The notes beneath the pieces are model-generated. The model was given only the letters and a program-made list of their open reading frames with translations, ran no database searches and had not been told where the DNA came from. The position numbers were made by a program, and so were the translations under genes. From Hevea brasiliensis (taxonomy: Eukaryota; Streptophyta; Magnoliopsida; Malpighiales; Euphorbiaceae): a DNA stretch of 64,000 bases. The stretch is taken from the NCBI RefSeq assembly GCF_030052815.1, contig NC_079496.1:5084001-5148000 (forward strand), given 5' to 3'. Shown here one piece after another: positions 47,801 through 61,851 of this stretch. The first letter of the stretch is position 1; the number at the start of each line of letters is the position of its first letter.

Positions 47801-50800
47801 ACACCACAATTTTCACCATATGGCATGTAGAATAGTTCAAACTTGGAACTACTACTCATTGTTCAATTTGAACAGCTATAAAATTCAAACATACAATACC
47901 TTGACCATCTGTTTTTGTCTTCTATTAACCTCCCAAGCTTGCCTCGTCTCTCTTCCACAAAACGTCGACAAATCTGCTCTACATTTGTCAAATACACCCT
48001 AACAAGTTCTCTTCTATACTCACAATCAAGGCAACGAAAAGGCCGATCTGATTTCTCCCTAAAGAAAATAAAATGAATAAATAATTAGAAATTTCTTCTC
48101 ACACTGTAAAAATGTAAAAAATACTCAACACCAGTAAAAGTTTGCCTTGTGGCATTTTCATGTCAAATGTTAATACACCAGAAACCAACCCACTCAATCA
48201 TAAAAAAGGCATACTCATCAATCATATTAAAAACTTACTCATCACAACTCTTTGAACACAAAATTTCAAACAGCTGAATAGAACATTGTTACAAACTTTT
48301 TTATTTCCAAATTCCAAGTAAACTCAAACTGCAAGCCCCGCATAGCTCTTGACTGGGCATTAATATAACAATAGTAACAAATTAAAATTACAAGCCAATC
48401 AGTCATCTCAATTATTACAATCTACCACTTTCCATAAAGGATTATATATTCACATGCCAGGTAACCCGAGACTTAAATAGCCGAAGCAGACGTGATATAT
48501 GGATCAGACATAGAAAACAAAACAGGCGTGAAACTCTTGTAGAAAATTTGATTGATCGCTGATTTCAGAAAATAGCACTTTGGGGCATAAAAAAAGGGGA
48601 AAATCTAAACCTGCCAGAACAATACAAAAGCACTGTAATAAGAGCAAGTTCTTCAAGGAGGTGTCTCAGATATATGATCTTGAATTTATCAACTTCAAAT
48701 AAATCACAATGATCCACTTTATTGCCACACTCAAATTACTAAGCCAACTTCAGTTTGAAAGAGAAATTGGCACAGTTGTAATCATTATTAGTCACCACTC
48801 AACAGCCTTGGCTCTAAATTTTTCGTTGAAAAAAAAAACACAAGGACAAGAAGGAAGATGCCATGACACAGTCAACAAACAACACCACTATCACAAAAAC
48901 TCAGAAGAAATTTTAGTTATGGATTAAGCAAAAAATGAGAAAACTAACAAAACTTGCAATGTGTGGCACAAAACACTGAAGAACAGGTAAAAATATGTAT
49001 ATTATCAGAAACCTGATGACTTGCACTTGAGCCTTTATAATTAGAGTGTCAGTAGCATCTAAAAACCCATCTGACACTTTAGATAGTTCCATGAATTTTT
49101 TCCATCCCCAATCATGCTCTTTCTTCCAGAACCGGTGTAACGTGTCTGCAAGATTTGTTTTTACTCAATAATATATCAACAACTCCATTATGCAACTAAG
49201 ACGTTATTCAGGCAACCAACCTGAATATTTTGATTTTTTTTGATCCTTATTCACCACAGCAATTGTAAACTGTGCAAAATGACTCCAACCTGGTTCAAAA
49301 TCAAAAAAGAAAATATATAATTACACCACAAAGAATAGAGACAAGTCAATTACTCAATTTTCAAACTAATTATTAATATCAAACCTGGAAGAAGTTTGTC
49401 ATGGTTGGCAACACAAAGAAACAAAGAGAGATGATTGCAAACATCACAACCTTGGGGATATATTAATATGTACCTGTCACCCAAAGCAAAAGGCTTAAAC
49501 AAAAGGCAACATTTTCATGTGACAGCTAATTTCAGCAAGCAAGGTGCATAATGTGGACAAAATAAAGAGAATTCAAGCAAGCACATGCAAAGCCATACCA
49601 TTCGTAGCCGCCAACCACAAATGCATCACTACGAAGTTCTCTTTTGTTAATCTGTGAAAATTTCTCTATCTTCCATGTGTGTTTTCCATACAACTCAGAA
49701 GGTTTTGGCCCTATAATGAAGAAAAAATAGTTTGCAAAATATTAAACAAATATCAGTTCACAAAATCGGGGAAAGAAACAAAGGAAGTAAAAACAAAATT
49801 AGGGGTAATCAAACATATATTCTGCGAAAGAAACGGGGCAAACTAAGGTCCATTAGTCAGCATCTTCAATTTTATGATATTTAAGTGCAACAATTTATAT
49901 ACTGAAAGTGTTACAAGTTACACATTTTGGCTACTTTCAGATGTAGAACTACACAACTCAACTCAACTAAACCTTACCCTCAATATGAAAAGCAGGAATA
50001 AACATAGAAAATAGAATAAATAGTAAACATTAAACAGACACAACCAAATCAACTTGATCCTTGGTGAACCAAGTATAAGACTTCATAAATAGTATCACTT
50101 GGACGTGGAAGCATTTACTGCAGCCATTGGCTTAGTTATGAATCATATTTATAAATCTAGTTGATCACAATTTTATTTTTGAGAATTATATTAACACATG
50201 AAATCTTCACGCATTCTTCACTAAAACTCCCTACAATGTAAAGGATGTTGGTCCTAATGCATCAGAAGCCCAAAACAAGTAAAAAGGCAAAATAAATTGT
50301 ACGCCAGCCCATTTCAGTGAGTGGGCCTCTCTTTGTAAGAAAGGTGCAACCCCAGGTTTTAAGTAGAAGAGAATGAATTTTATTGTTAGGGTTTTCCATA
50401 GGGCCGCTTCCAAAATTTTTTACACATTCAGCAAGTAATAAGAATAAAGGACTGATTTTTATCATACTGGCATCTCCACTGCAGCTGGGTTTCACTAACA
50501 AGCTTTTGATCACTCTCTTTTCCTTACATCTCCAACATTTTTCACTCTTCCTGCTTTCAACCGTAAAGAGGACACTGATTTCCAAGAGCCTAATGATCCT
50601 CGTTGATTTCAAAGAACATATTCACTCAAAAAGAAAACAAAAATCAGGGAGAGAGAGAGAGAGAGAGTGTGTACCTCCTTCATCATCATCATCATCATCG
50701 TCAGTGTCCCAGTATGGAGGCGAAGTTGATGGTGTTCCATTTTCGACCTGCTCAGACGACCGCCATTCCGCCAATGCTTCACCTGATTGGCAGCGCTGCC

Positions 50801-50861
50801 CACTCGAAATCCTCTCTATAGATCTTACAACTCCAGCTTCCTCGCCCACAATCCTAGCCAT
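41862..50861 (-). CDS. MUSE14: MATH/TRAF-domain protein, MUSE13/MUSE14 (TRAF1a/b) type
   Basis: Twelve coding exons in transcript order: 50861-50675, 49710-49599, 49473-49385, 49289-49221, 49145-49013, 48058-47900, 47553-47205, 46173-46061, 45060-44910, 44556-44078, 43994-43793 and 43121-41862. They join in frame to 1100 residues. An acidic N-terminus (PPYWDTDDDDDDDE) precedes the MATH domain, about residues 68-196 (YGKHTWKIEKFSQINKREL, GCDVCNHLSLFLCVANHDKLLPGW). A basic/charged middle region (RREEL-type repeats, KEKKSKKKQAKQKRNNRKGKDKG) and a long Ser/Pro-rich C-terminus follow. In Arabidopsis MUSE13 and MUSE14 are adaptors that promote SCF-dependent turnover of NLR immune receptors and regulate autophagy with SINAT ligases. 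The start chosen matches the conserved N-terminus; an upstream ATG in frame lies in the 5' UTR intron. The symbol is by similarity: MUSE13 is an alternative. Confidence 0.93.
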
Positions 50862-51796
50862 TTCCCACTCCAAAGCTCCTTCCTTTCCCCACAATCCTTC
50901 AACTCCACTCACTGCATAACAAGAAGCCCTCATGAGAAATGAACAAAATTAGTCCTCATGCATTAATTTGTATAGCAGCAAACTTTATTGAATTTCATAA
51001 ACATAACAATTCGGTAAAATTAATTCTTGAAAACGACTTTCATTGACAATAAACAATGTGTATTTTAAAGGATTACTTTTCACTGTTCATTGCATAACAT
51101 GAAGAAATCCGCAAATCAAAACATATTTTACCAAAATGCATCAATGTGTTAATCCACCATAAATCATATTTTGAAAATCCATCTGTCTGGCTGCTGAGAG
51201 TTTAGGGAACAGAAAGAATAATAAAATTTGCATTTTTCAATCTTCAATCGATTGAGAACTCATGAACAAGAAAAAACCACTTCACCAAATTTTAACCGAC
51301 CATTCGGCTCGGAGTTTTGAATTACCAAACACCGAAACAACATCGACTGCATTCATGCCAATTCTTTAACTCTCAATCCCACGATTTTCCCGGCTATCAA
51401 AAAAATCCAAATACAAAATACTCAAATTCAAAACCCCACATCCCAAACCAATTTGCAATAAACCCTAATTTCTCAGTATATATATATATATAAATACTCA
51501 ACCTCAAAAAAAATAACTGATTGCGGGAAAAAAAAAAAATTAAAACTCGTGCAAAACAAAGCCATCGTATATACCCTATTGCATTAAACACACGCTAATT
51601 AAAACCCTTCTAAAATTTGGGACCAGAAACTTAAGATCGAATTCACAAAAAATCCCCAAAACCCCGATCGAAACCAAACCCTACAATACCGGCAATAAAA
51701 AAAACAACGTAAAAAAATTCAAAAAAAGATAAGAGAAAAAGGAGACAAAAGGAGAATCGAAAACAACAACATATAGATCGAATAAAGATACAAACC

Positions 51797-51905
51797 TGAG
51801 CTTTGAAAAATGGGTTATGTGCAAGCTCTGAGATTCTAGAGAGAGAAAGAGACGATATACAGAGAGGTGTCCAAGGAGCAGCAAAAGAAAGAAAGGAAGA
51901 AGAGA
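51797..51905 (-). other. Non-coding first exon of the MATH/TRAF gene
   Basis: On the minus strand, a purine- and CT-rich leader ends CTCAG at 51796 before GTTTGT. The acceptor TTATGCAG at 50913-50912 starts the exon with the ATG at 50861. The intron of about 880 bp in the 5' UTR is a common plant arrangement. The transcription start is approximate. Confidence 0.55.
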
Positions 51906-53689
51906 CCGAAGGACGAGCCCAAAAAAAATTGTATTTTTGATGTTATTTGGGTTTTAATTTAATTAGTTTATCAATTTGTCTTTTTATAAAAAAAAATTAA
52001 AATTTATATTTATGAGAAGATACAGCGCCAGCTCGGATGAGACATGGAAAGAAAGAGGGAGACGGGAGAAGATAAGTGGCTACTGGCTTTGTTTGCTTGC
52101 TCCTCCTCTTCTCTAATCTCCAAATAAAATAAAAATAAAATAAATTTAGTATAATAATAGGAAGGAAAATATTTAGTTAGATAAAACGAGAAAAATATAA
52201 TAATAATAAAATAACTATTTTATAACTATTAAGTATTTTATTTTAGAAAAATATATTATTATCCAGTATTTTTTATTTTCTGAATGGTGTAGTTATTCTC
52301 AAATATAAATTTAAAAAAAAAATTTTTATTAATTAATACATAAAAAAATATGCATATTAAAAATAAAATCTTAAAATTGATTTTCAAGTATAGATAAAAT
52401 TAAGTCAATTTAATTAATATTTTGAAAAGCTATTAAATTTAAAAAAGTCATATAAATAAATAATTTAATTTTATCTTTATCAAATATAGAGTGCAATATT
52501 TATTAAATATTTATATGTTTATACATAGACTATTAAATAAAAAAGGGATTAATTGACCATCTTTTTATGTTGTAGATCTGTTTTAGTTATTTTTATTATT
52601 CTAAAAATATTTCTTTAATTCAATTATTTAATTCATATAATTTAAAAAATATGAATATTGAATTTTCATTTTTTTAATTTATTAACTTTCGATTTTTATT
52701 TATGAGTAGTCTTTTTCTTAATTAATTTAACTATTAAAAAATTAATAAAAATTATTAAGCAGTAAAAGATAAAAAGAAATAAATAAAAATAAATATTTTT
52801 ATATATAAATTATTTTTCATAAAATTTTAAAAAAAAATTTAATGCATATATTGGGAAGAGCATTGCTTAGGGTTTGTGTTGTATTGTGCTTCCTAAGACG
52901 GTGGCCGCGGCCGAAGAGCCAATGGATGGGTGGGGGGGAACCGGAGAAGATAAGCCCTTCTTACTATTTGGGCTGATTTTACTTTCATGACGGTTTTGGG
53001 CTCATGGGCATTTTCAGTTATGAACCCTAATAGAATGGGTTTATTCGATGCAAATTTAGCTTTTATGTCTTCAATTTAATATAACTTCGTGATTTATGAG
53101 AAAGACACCGACCGTGATTAATCCTGCAGAATAAAGCATTAATAATATTTTTTTGTCCTTTAAATTTTAATTGGAATTTAAATTTAATACCTCAATTTTA
53201 GAAATTATTATTTAATTCATATATTTTTATTTTTTTGAAAATTCAAGAGTAAATTTAATGAGAACAAAAAAAATAAAGAAATTATAAAAGAACAAATAAC
53301 AAATTTAAATAATTTTTGTAAATACTCAACAGATTCTTCAACCAACAATTTCTCTCACTCTTCAATTACATGAACAAATTTACAGCAACAAATTTCTTTC
53401 GATCAACAACTATAGCAATAATTTTTTTTTTTTCAACAATTACAGCAATAAATTAAAGGTTCACTTTTTCAAAAATCCTTCTCAAACATAGAGATAGAAA
53501 CTGAGGGAGAGGAGAGAGTAAAGTTTGACTGTGAAAGTGACCACTTCAAGATTTTGATATGGAACAATCACAGAAACCAATACAACTCATCAATCGCAAA
53601 ACCTGACTCTGTTTTCACTTACTTAACTCCTTTCTACCACATGCCTGTGTTAAGGATAAGCAACAGATTAATTTTTCACAGATATTCGA

Positions 53690-54115
53690 CTGGATCTAAT
53701 CCTAATATAATGAATTTAAACAGTAGATAATAAGGCTCGAGATAGGTTTAGATTTTAAGAATGATATCGTGATTTGTTTGGATCGGGTTTAGATTTTTTA
53801 TGTGAAGTATATGTTATCAAACTCATTTATATAAATATTTAATTAAATATAAAATATATATTTTTTATAATAATATTTGTAAAATTTATATTATTGTCTT
53901 AAATAAAATAGAGTACATATTTTATAAAATTATTAAAATTTTAAAATATAAATATTAATAAAAAAATAATTTTGTATATAAATTATTATTTAAAATATAT
54001 AAAATTGAATGAATTCAAATATCTTTCTAATAATAATAATCAGAATTAGAATATATTCAAGTTTTAAAAATATTAATCAGTTCAGATTCAGATATAGTGA
54101 TTTTTAAAGTATGGA
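53690..54115. repeat. Decayed relative of the 36379-36911 MITE
   Basis: The central part matches the MITE in the same order: CATTTATATAAATA, AATATATATTTTTTATAATAATATTT, then TTATAAAATTATT and a (TAA)-rich stretch followed by TCAG and GTTTTAA words near the right end. The terminal repeats are worn away, so its exact ends are uncertain. Confidence 0.55.
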
Positions 54116-55409
54116 CCTAGCCCGTTTTCGTGTATGCCGCTTCAAGAACAGTAGTAGACAATTGCAACGCCCATTTTATACACTTCAAATTTTATTCTCA
54201 GAAAGGGCATGCACCTCTTACAATCAAAGCGATTCTCACTGGCTCAATTTCATTGAACCCAAAAGGATTTCGCAACAATGAATAAGCATCCAAAGGATTT
54301 GCCACATGCAAAACTTCACATATGCCAAAACTCTTTACTCCAACATAGCAAGTGTCATCTTATTCAACAAGCATCTACATATGCCACCACATGAAAGCCT
54401 AAAAATATTTTGCCATGGTGACAGGGGATTCAAAGATTTTGCACGTACATTCGATTGGCAAAGGTTATCAATTTTCTGGATTTAAGTTGAAAGAGAAACA
54501 ATAATGAGAGAGGTAGAGATAAATAATATAAAGATAATAATTTAGTCATTTTAAAACTCATTCTTTGGACTATTAAAATCAGTGAGATTAATAATAATAT
54601 TAGATGAAGGGACATTTGATTTTGACGAAAGCGTTTATCAATAATTAAATCAATTTTCAAAACTGATTAAATTGTCATTAATGATAAATAGTAGATTTCT
54701 CTTATTTTTTCAATTAAAATAAAATTCATATAAATATTAAATAGTTTTAACAATTTGTCTTCTTGTGCATTGTAAGGGTGTGACTTGATTTTCAAGGGAC
54801 AAAAATTTTGTAGTACTATTATAATGTGAAGTTGATGGTGATGTGGTCAACCTATGTATGGTAGATGGAGTTTAAGTAATCAAAGGTTTATAATTGCTTT
54901 TTTGAGTGGATGACATTATTCCTCCAAGGAGCACATGCATTTTTTTGGGCATGGTTGACTGTAGTGTCCATCCTAATGCAAATTAACTATCTCATTAATT
55001 ATTTCCAACTCAACCTTGCCAATTTTTATTTTATGTTAATGTCTGCCTTTTTTTTTTTCCATTTTAATCCATTTATTAAAAGGAATTAAGCAGAGTATGG
55101 AATCAGTTAAAAAAAAAAAAAAGCAGAGTATGGAAAACTACAATTTATGCTTAGTTATTGTAAATAGTAAAAAAATAAAAAATTGATGACAAATTCATAT
55201 TCACTTGCACCCAATTGATGGGTTGCTTTCCACATAGAGCATCATTAAAGCTTCATTGTAATAATTCCAGGTACTTCAATGCAAAACCACATAATTGGGA
55301 TGCTCAGATCCAAGCTCATGGAATCAAGGTACAAGGCACAAAATTTTGATGAGAATATGTGATGCTTCAAATCTCATATCTATCAACTTGATGAAAAAAA
55401 GCTTATTAT

Positions 55410-55870
55410 TTTTTTTTTTTTAGAAATCATAGTTCATTAATTAGAAAGTCTTAGGCTCGGTATAAGCTGAAGTCCAAAGATATAATTGAAACAGAAAAAA
55501 TTTTCACCAAACCTGCTAAAAAACAAAGACCACATATGAAATCCATTGCTAGAGGCCCAAAAATAAGGATCCAGGAAAAAAAAAAAAAAAAGAAGCAACC
55601 CAGTTCCAAGTCCTAGAAACTGGTTCTCAAGCAAACAACCCTAGAATCTAATACATAGTTGCAAAACCCGAGAGACATGAAGTGTAGCGCCACCTCACAA
55701 TGCGAACAGGGGCTCTAGCAACACTTTTGGGAAGATCTAAACAAACAGTTAAGGCACAAAGGGAGATCCATCAAAGCCATAGCCTTGCATCCAAGGGTCT
55801 CCCAGAATACTACAACCCAAGAGAGATCACACTTCACAAGTGCCCAAAAACACAACCAATGAGGCCTTGG
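55410..55870 (-). repeat. Possible retroposon 3' end (poly-A tail on the minus strand)
   Basis: Read on the minus strand, a GC-richer segment of about 450 bases ends ...TTAATGAACTATGATTTCT followed by a 12-base poly-A at 55422-55411. This looks like the 3' end of a truncated LINE or similar retroposon. No open reading frame or known domain was found. Confidence 0.3.
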
Positions 55871-56282
55871 AGTTAGCCGTATATTTATAAATTAATTTAA
55901 ATTTATAAATATTTAAAATTTTAAATAATCATATATTTAGATTAATGTTCTTATAAATAATTGAAAAATAATTAATATATTTCATAAAAAATAATTTATA
56001 AATATATTTATTATTAAAATAATTAAAAAATATATTATATAAAATTTATGATAAAATTTTAAAAATTAAATGAGGATAATATTATAAAATATTTTGAAAA
56101 TATTTATCTTAACCTATAAACTAATCAAATCGATTTATAAATTTTAAATATAGATTGACTTATTTATTTATAATAATTTTTAAATTTATAAAAATTAAGT
56201 TTATAAATTAAAAAAAAATTATAAGACTTAACTTTATATTTTAGTGTTTATAAATCATGTGTCTTAACTTCAATGTTAGATG

Positions 56283-56399
56283 TTGCTGAAAGCATTTGGA
56301 TGCAGGAAGTCCTTCCCCTTTTCTTCTCATCGTGCTGTTTTGCTTGACTCTGTTTCTTTGGTTTGATCTTAATGAATTATCTATTTGCTTTAAAAAAAA
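56283..56399 (+). repeat. Possible truncated LINE 3' end
   Basis: A segment of about 115 bases that is richer in C and G than its surroundings. It ends CTTAATGAATTATCTATTTGC-TTT then ten A residues. The pattern (short coding-like piece, TAATGAA word, poly-A) is common for 5'-truncated plant LINE copies. The evidence is weak. Confidence 0.3.
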
Positions 56400-57835
56400 A
56401 ATCTATATGCAAATAAAGTAGAATATAAAATATTTTAAATATAATAATAAAATTTAATATCATTATTTAGGCTAACAGCTTGTTTGACATTGAGTTTTAA
56501 AAGTTTAAACTGTTTTTCTAAATAAAAGTATCATTTTAGAAGCTATTAAAAAAATAATTTAGAAAAAATTATTTTATTATTTTAATATTTTTATGATTAA
56601 AATTTATAAATTTAATTTTTAATTATTTTTTAGTATTCTCTCATTAATATATTTTAAAAAATAAATTTCTTAATAACAATTTCAATAGTAATATTAAATA
56701 AGTCTTAAAATATTAATTATGTACGAATACTATCATTAGCTTGAATTTAATAAAAATTATAAGAAGTAAAAAAAAATAGAATTCAGCATAAAAATTAATT
56801 ATGATATGGACTCTTATTTATAGTTAATTTAATATTTTTAGTTTTTAATTTTGAATTATTTAAATTTAATTTTTGTTCCCTAAATATACGTGATAAAACA
56901 ATTAGATTTTCAGCTTTTACTAATTTAAGTCAAAGAAGTACCGATCTATTTATATATCTAAACATATCAAATCTAAAGCAAAAAAGAGGAAAAGAAAAAA
57001 GGACTCTCTTTAATTAGTATTTTATTTCCTAAGGAATTTTTAAATTCTTTTTTAATATTTTGAATGTATCAAGTGGGATATTATTTTTTTTTATCTTTAA
57101 ACTTAATTATATATAATTATTTATGACTTTGAAATTATAATTTAAAAAATATTATATATATTTTTCACTTTTCAGTTATTATAATAACATATATTTATAT
57201 GCAATGAATTATGATTTTAAAAACTAAAGAGATTATATATATGACTGGTACTATTTGTTTTTTTTTTTTTTACATTTTAAAAGGTTATTATTTATATATA
57301 GTTAATTGTGTTTTTAGATATTAACTAAATCATGAAATTTAGAAAATATGATTTTTATATTGTAATTATTAATATTAATATATACTTAATTATGAAGTAA
57401 AATTATTTTTTTATAGAAAATAATAATTCTTCTCATGTAATTTTTATAAATTAAACCTTTTTTTGTAAAATTATTAATTATAAAAATTTATTAAGTTAAT
57501 AAAAAAGTTTCTTCACATTAAAATAGAAAGCATATATAATATATCTTTTAAAAAATCTTAAATAAATTATACGTAACCAATTTTATTAAAAATTATAGAA
57601 ACATGTTAGAAAATTTTATTAAATTAAATTAATTATATATAGTTTTTATAATAATATTTTTAAGTTAATAAATTTTTGTAATTAAATATTTTACGAAACA
57701 AAGAATTCCCTTAAAATTAAAAAAAAAATTATTTTATATTAATACCATTGGTTCCTTTTTTATCCATTCCTAATTCTTTCTTCCCATCTAAAACAAATTT
57801 TAGAAAAAAAGAAAATTGGGAGAGAAAAAAAAAAA

Positions 57836-58045
57836 AAAATCCAGATCACGCTCATTTGTCTTGGATGCAGTAAACTCCTCAACGGAAAAAGCAGATACGA
57901 GAGAGGAGAGAGTTTGCAGAACTCGGGCAGTAAATAGGCACATTTTTCAGTTCGCCGACGTATCCAACAAACCCATCTCATCCTTATTTCTCTCTTCATC
58001 TCTCTCCCTCCTTCAAGTTCCATCTCCTTTCCGATTTCAAGAGAG
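57836..58045 (+). other. Non-coding first exon of the Agenet gene
   Basis: A GC-richer leader rich in CTCT words ends with GAGAG before GTAAGC at 58046. The next acceptor (CTCTTTCAG at 60762-60771) opens the exon with the ATG at 60794, giving a 5' UTR intron of about 2.7 kb. The transcription start is approximate. Confidence 0.5.
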
Positions 58046-60771
58046 GTAAGCTTTTTTTTTTTTTTTTTATTTGTTTGATACTTATTTCTCATTCTTTCTT
58101 TGAACGGGATTTTAGCTTCATATGTTCGGTTTTGGTTTCTTTTTTATATTGTATATGTTATCTTTTTTCTTTGGTTTTTAATTTGGGCATGATCATGAAT
58201 ACTTAATACATTTGTTTATGTAAAAATCAAAGGAAATTGAAATGAAGTTGCTTTCTCCTGTTTGGGTTTTAACATGCAGCCATTAACTACTGGAAACAAA
58301 ATCAGGGAAGTCGTTGTTTAACATGCATTTTCGGCTTTGATTTAGGTTTTAGGATTGGGGAAATTGATTAGCAATATTCTGTTCTCTGACCATTATATTT
58401 ACTTATTGGCTTGAATATTGGGTCCTATGCCTGAGCACTCATAATGGTGGAGCCCATGAAGCTTTAGATATAAAACAATGGTGATGAACATATAGAGAGT
58501 CTGAATTCCCAAAGCCACATAGTATCTAATGGTAGGGAGTTGTCTAGATTGGTACTTAAGCACTTTAGCGGTGGCCTTGTTGTTTCCTTAAACTATATGA
58601 ATAGTTGTGCTGTGCATTTGTCGACAAAAGAAATCATAAGTTTTTTTTTTTTTTTTTTGTTAGGATAATTACCTTGCAAAATTGAAGAACACAAAATTCA
58701 AAGTGGTTCTGCAAAAACCTACTCCTATCAAGAGAAAAATAAATTACAATCACTCATAGTTATTAAAGGTTTAATGTGCACTAAGGACCCAAGGGGTCCT
58801 AGAGCCTAGAAGCAAGGCTCAAGCATGTGCCTGGGCGAGGTGAGACGCTAAAAAAAAAAATCCATAAAAGTCAAATAAATGTGAATGTCCCAAACTTCAA
58901 ATAACATAAAACTAAAAATAATAATAACTAATAAGCATTTAAGTAATAATAATTTTGCAATCCAAATGAAATAAAAAGACTATTAAAAGTTTAAAAACTA
59001 ATATATTGAAACTTGAATAGTCTTTTAATGTCTCAAAATTAAAGTCAAGCAATCATAAAATAACTACTCTTCAATCTTCATCAAGAATTACATCATAATC
59101 TTCTTCATCTCGTCTTTAAAATCAATATATTCATCATCTTCCATATCTTTAAGAACTAAAGGAATGTTGGTTTTCAAGTTAATGGATGATGCTTTTCCTT
59201 TTTCCTTTGGCATAGATATTGAAATAGGTGTAGATGTAACATTTTTTTTGGAAAAATATAATAAGAGAGTGCTAGTATTGAAATCGGAAATATGGGAGGT
59301 TTGTGACTCGAGTGTGTTGGTTTGATGAGATTTTGGCGACTAGTTATCTCCAGCAATACTAATTCTGAAAACTTCCTAGTGCATTAGTATAAGATTCTAG
59401 TAGATCGGCAAATTTTGAGTTGAGTGGTAGTGCTTTTTGCTAATAGATGTGCTCGCTGAGGGTGGAAATAAAGAAGACGTTAAACCAAGCCAAGTTCTAC
59501 ATGGACTTGGACAAGGCTCCTTACCAATTTGGTCTGTTGAAATGGTCTAGTATTAGAACCTAAAGCATTGCGTGGAAATTTCTTATGTTGATATTCATCA
59601 CCATTGCTTTTTTACATTCATATGAAATTTGTTAATCTGTAGAAACTTGGTCACTAGATTATAATACGTGCAATAAGACTAATTAGTCATGTGATTATTA
59701 ATAGCAAGTGGATTGTAAGGCTCACTTGTTATTGGATTGGATCATATATATTTTTTGTAATGTTTTATAGTTGGATAGTTATTATTTTTAGTAGTTTGAT
59801 GGTGGGAAATAGGATTCAATCCAAGCCCAAGTGTAGTGTTTGGATTTAACCTTGTGTCTTGTTGCTCACACTTTTGCAATAGTTAACACCATTGACTTAC
59901 AAGAATGTTGGTACAAACTATGGTATTTCACTTGATTTATGCACTCAGTTTTGTAGGTTGTGATTTAGGATTAGAATATGTTTTTTTTTTTTTTTTTCTT
60001 GTATTAGTGTTGTAATTTGTAGGTATTTCCCGTTTGTCACCAAGTTTCCTCTAATTTAGTTGCAAAAACAAATTGATCTCGTCAACCAATGACCATAAGC
60101 CAAAGAATGAACGACTGAGAGATGAAAGCAGAGGAGAGAAATATCATTTTCCCTTGACCTAGTATCTATCATTGCTTGTTTGGATTAAAATGGGTCCGTT
60201 TCTTGCTAAATACAATTAAAATTTTTATTATGTGGAGGCTACTTCAACAATTTGGATAATAATTTCACCAAATTTTGGTGAAAGATATCAATCTGAAATA
60301 AAAATTAAAAAGTTTGATGATAAAAATTAACAAATTAAAGATTTCCTAAACTAATTGATAATTTTGGAAACCATTGGTGTATTTTAAAAAGTTTAGCTTT
60401 CAACTTTATGGGTCTTATACAATTCCACTTTAAATGACCAAACTTAGTCAATCCCTCTTTCAAATGCATTTCACTGTATTTGATGGATTTTAATGAGAGT
60501 GTCAATTACGTATAACTATTGAAGGATGATTCTTATTGAATGGAATAGAAAGGTGTTCCTTGTAGCTTGCTTATTTTACTGTCAGGATTTATCATTGTGG
60601 TGTTTTCAATTCTGACATATAATTTATGTGCTCTATGTGGTACCATGGTTGAGGAGTCCTTGCCTCAAAATTGAAATAGGGAAGCCCTGAAAATTAGAAA
60701 TGAAGTTCTTGAATAGATTTTTCATTTTTCCCTTTTGAATTGGTTTTAAACTTACAATTCTTCTCTTTCAG
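58046..60771 (+). other. 5' UTR intron of the Agenet gene
   Basis: It contains poly-T runs (58050-58068, 58639-58657, 59982-59997). Near 58780-58850 a patch with words such as CTAGAGCCTAGAAGC and TGCCTGGGCGAGGTGAGACGC resembles the end of a dispersed plant repeat. No gene is supported inside. Confidence 0.4.
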
Positions 60772-60793
60772 CTACTTGTGTTGATGGAACATC

Positions 60794-61803
60794 ATGAATG
60801 AGCATAACCTTCCTTTCAAAGTGGGCCAACTTGCAGAAGCAAGATCTTTTATCGTAGGTTTTCGTGGTGCATGGTTTCGTTGCAAGGTACTCACCAAAGT
60901 AAAACACTTAAAAAAAATTTGTCTTGTTAAATTTTCAATGCAAACATATGCAACTAAGTTCTTAGTTAACAAAAAAAAAAAAAATAATGAGCTTAGTATA
61001 ATGCTGTGGTTTCTCCATTGCGTTTATTATTAACACAAGTAGCTTCCTTGTAATGCAAGGAATAGGCTCACTAATGAAGGTTGTTTTCCTAAACCTTCCT
61101 TGAATCCTCATCAAAGTTAGGAAAACCTGCCCAGTCAAAGCGATGTGGGATAGGGCTTTGTTGATGTTATCATTAAGTTTTGGCATTCATCATTAACTGT
61201 ATAGAACAAGGAGTCTTGTGTGCTATCACATCTTTTTATTTGTGTTATATTGTTGAAAGATTATAAAACAATTCCATGAGATTAGTTTATTATATACTTT
61301 GATCATCTCAAAGCATGTAATGCCTCCATTACTGCCTTTCATTCAAGTGGGCTTCTTTAGTTGGGTTAAATATTTATGTTGTAAGTTATAGGTAGTATAA
61401 AGATACTCAATTGCTTGTGAAGTCTCCATATGCATAGTTGTGAATGTTTTGTGGTCTAACTGTGTCGAATCTAATTATAGATTCTGTTTTAGGTAATTTA
61501 CAATAACACCCCTGAGCTTTGCTCATAATTACAGTTTTGTCCCTTCTTTTTTTAATTTGAAACAAGTTAGTCCTTGAGATTTGATTTGTTAATCAATTTG
61601 TCCATCTATTTAAAATGACCTAATTTGCCATTAGGAGAAAGATCAAATGACCTAAATGCTCTCACTCAAATGGCCATTCTCCTCCCCTCACCCACCTACC
61701 CACACACGCTTAGTTTCTCTCTTGTAAACTGCCATTGCCACCCATCATGCTGCCTCTCAAACCACCACCACTTTCCTTCTCTTTGTCTAACCCGCCACCT
61801 ATG

Positions 61804-61851
<48 letters not shown>

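Larger units (their letters stand above)
52000..57815. other. AT-rich spacer with transposon relics
   Basis: About 5.8 kb with no supported gene. It contains the decayed MITE relative at 53.7-54.1 kb and two short retroposon-like tails at 55.4 and 56.3 kb. A GC-richer patch near 52880-53000 includes the word AACCCTAAT. The rest is A/T-dominated sequence with homopolymer runs. Confidence 0.45.

Noticed and set aside
50859..50933. Longer N-terminus for the MATH/TRAF protein from an upstream in-frame ATG at 50933
   Set aside because: That ATG lies upstream of the acceptor TTATGCAG (50913-50912), so it falls in the 5' UTR intron. The ATG at 50861 matches the conserved start of the family.
57816..58049. 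Open frame with basic residues at the start of the Agenet gene
   Set aside because: It overlaps the CT-rich leader and the donor at 58046, is not conserved in character, and the true protein start is at 60794.
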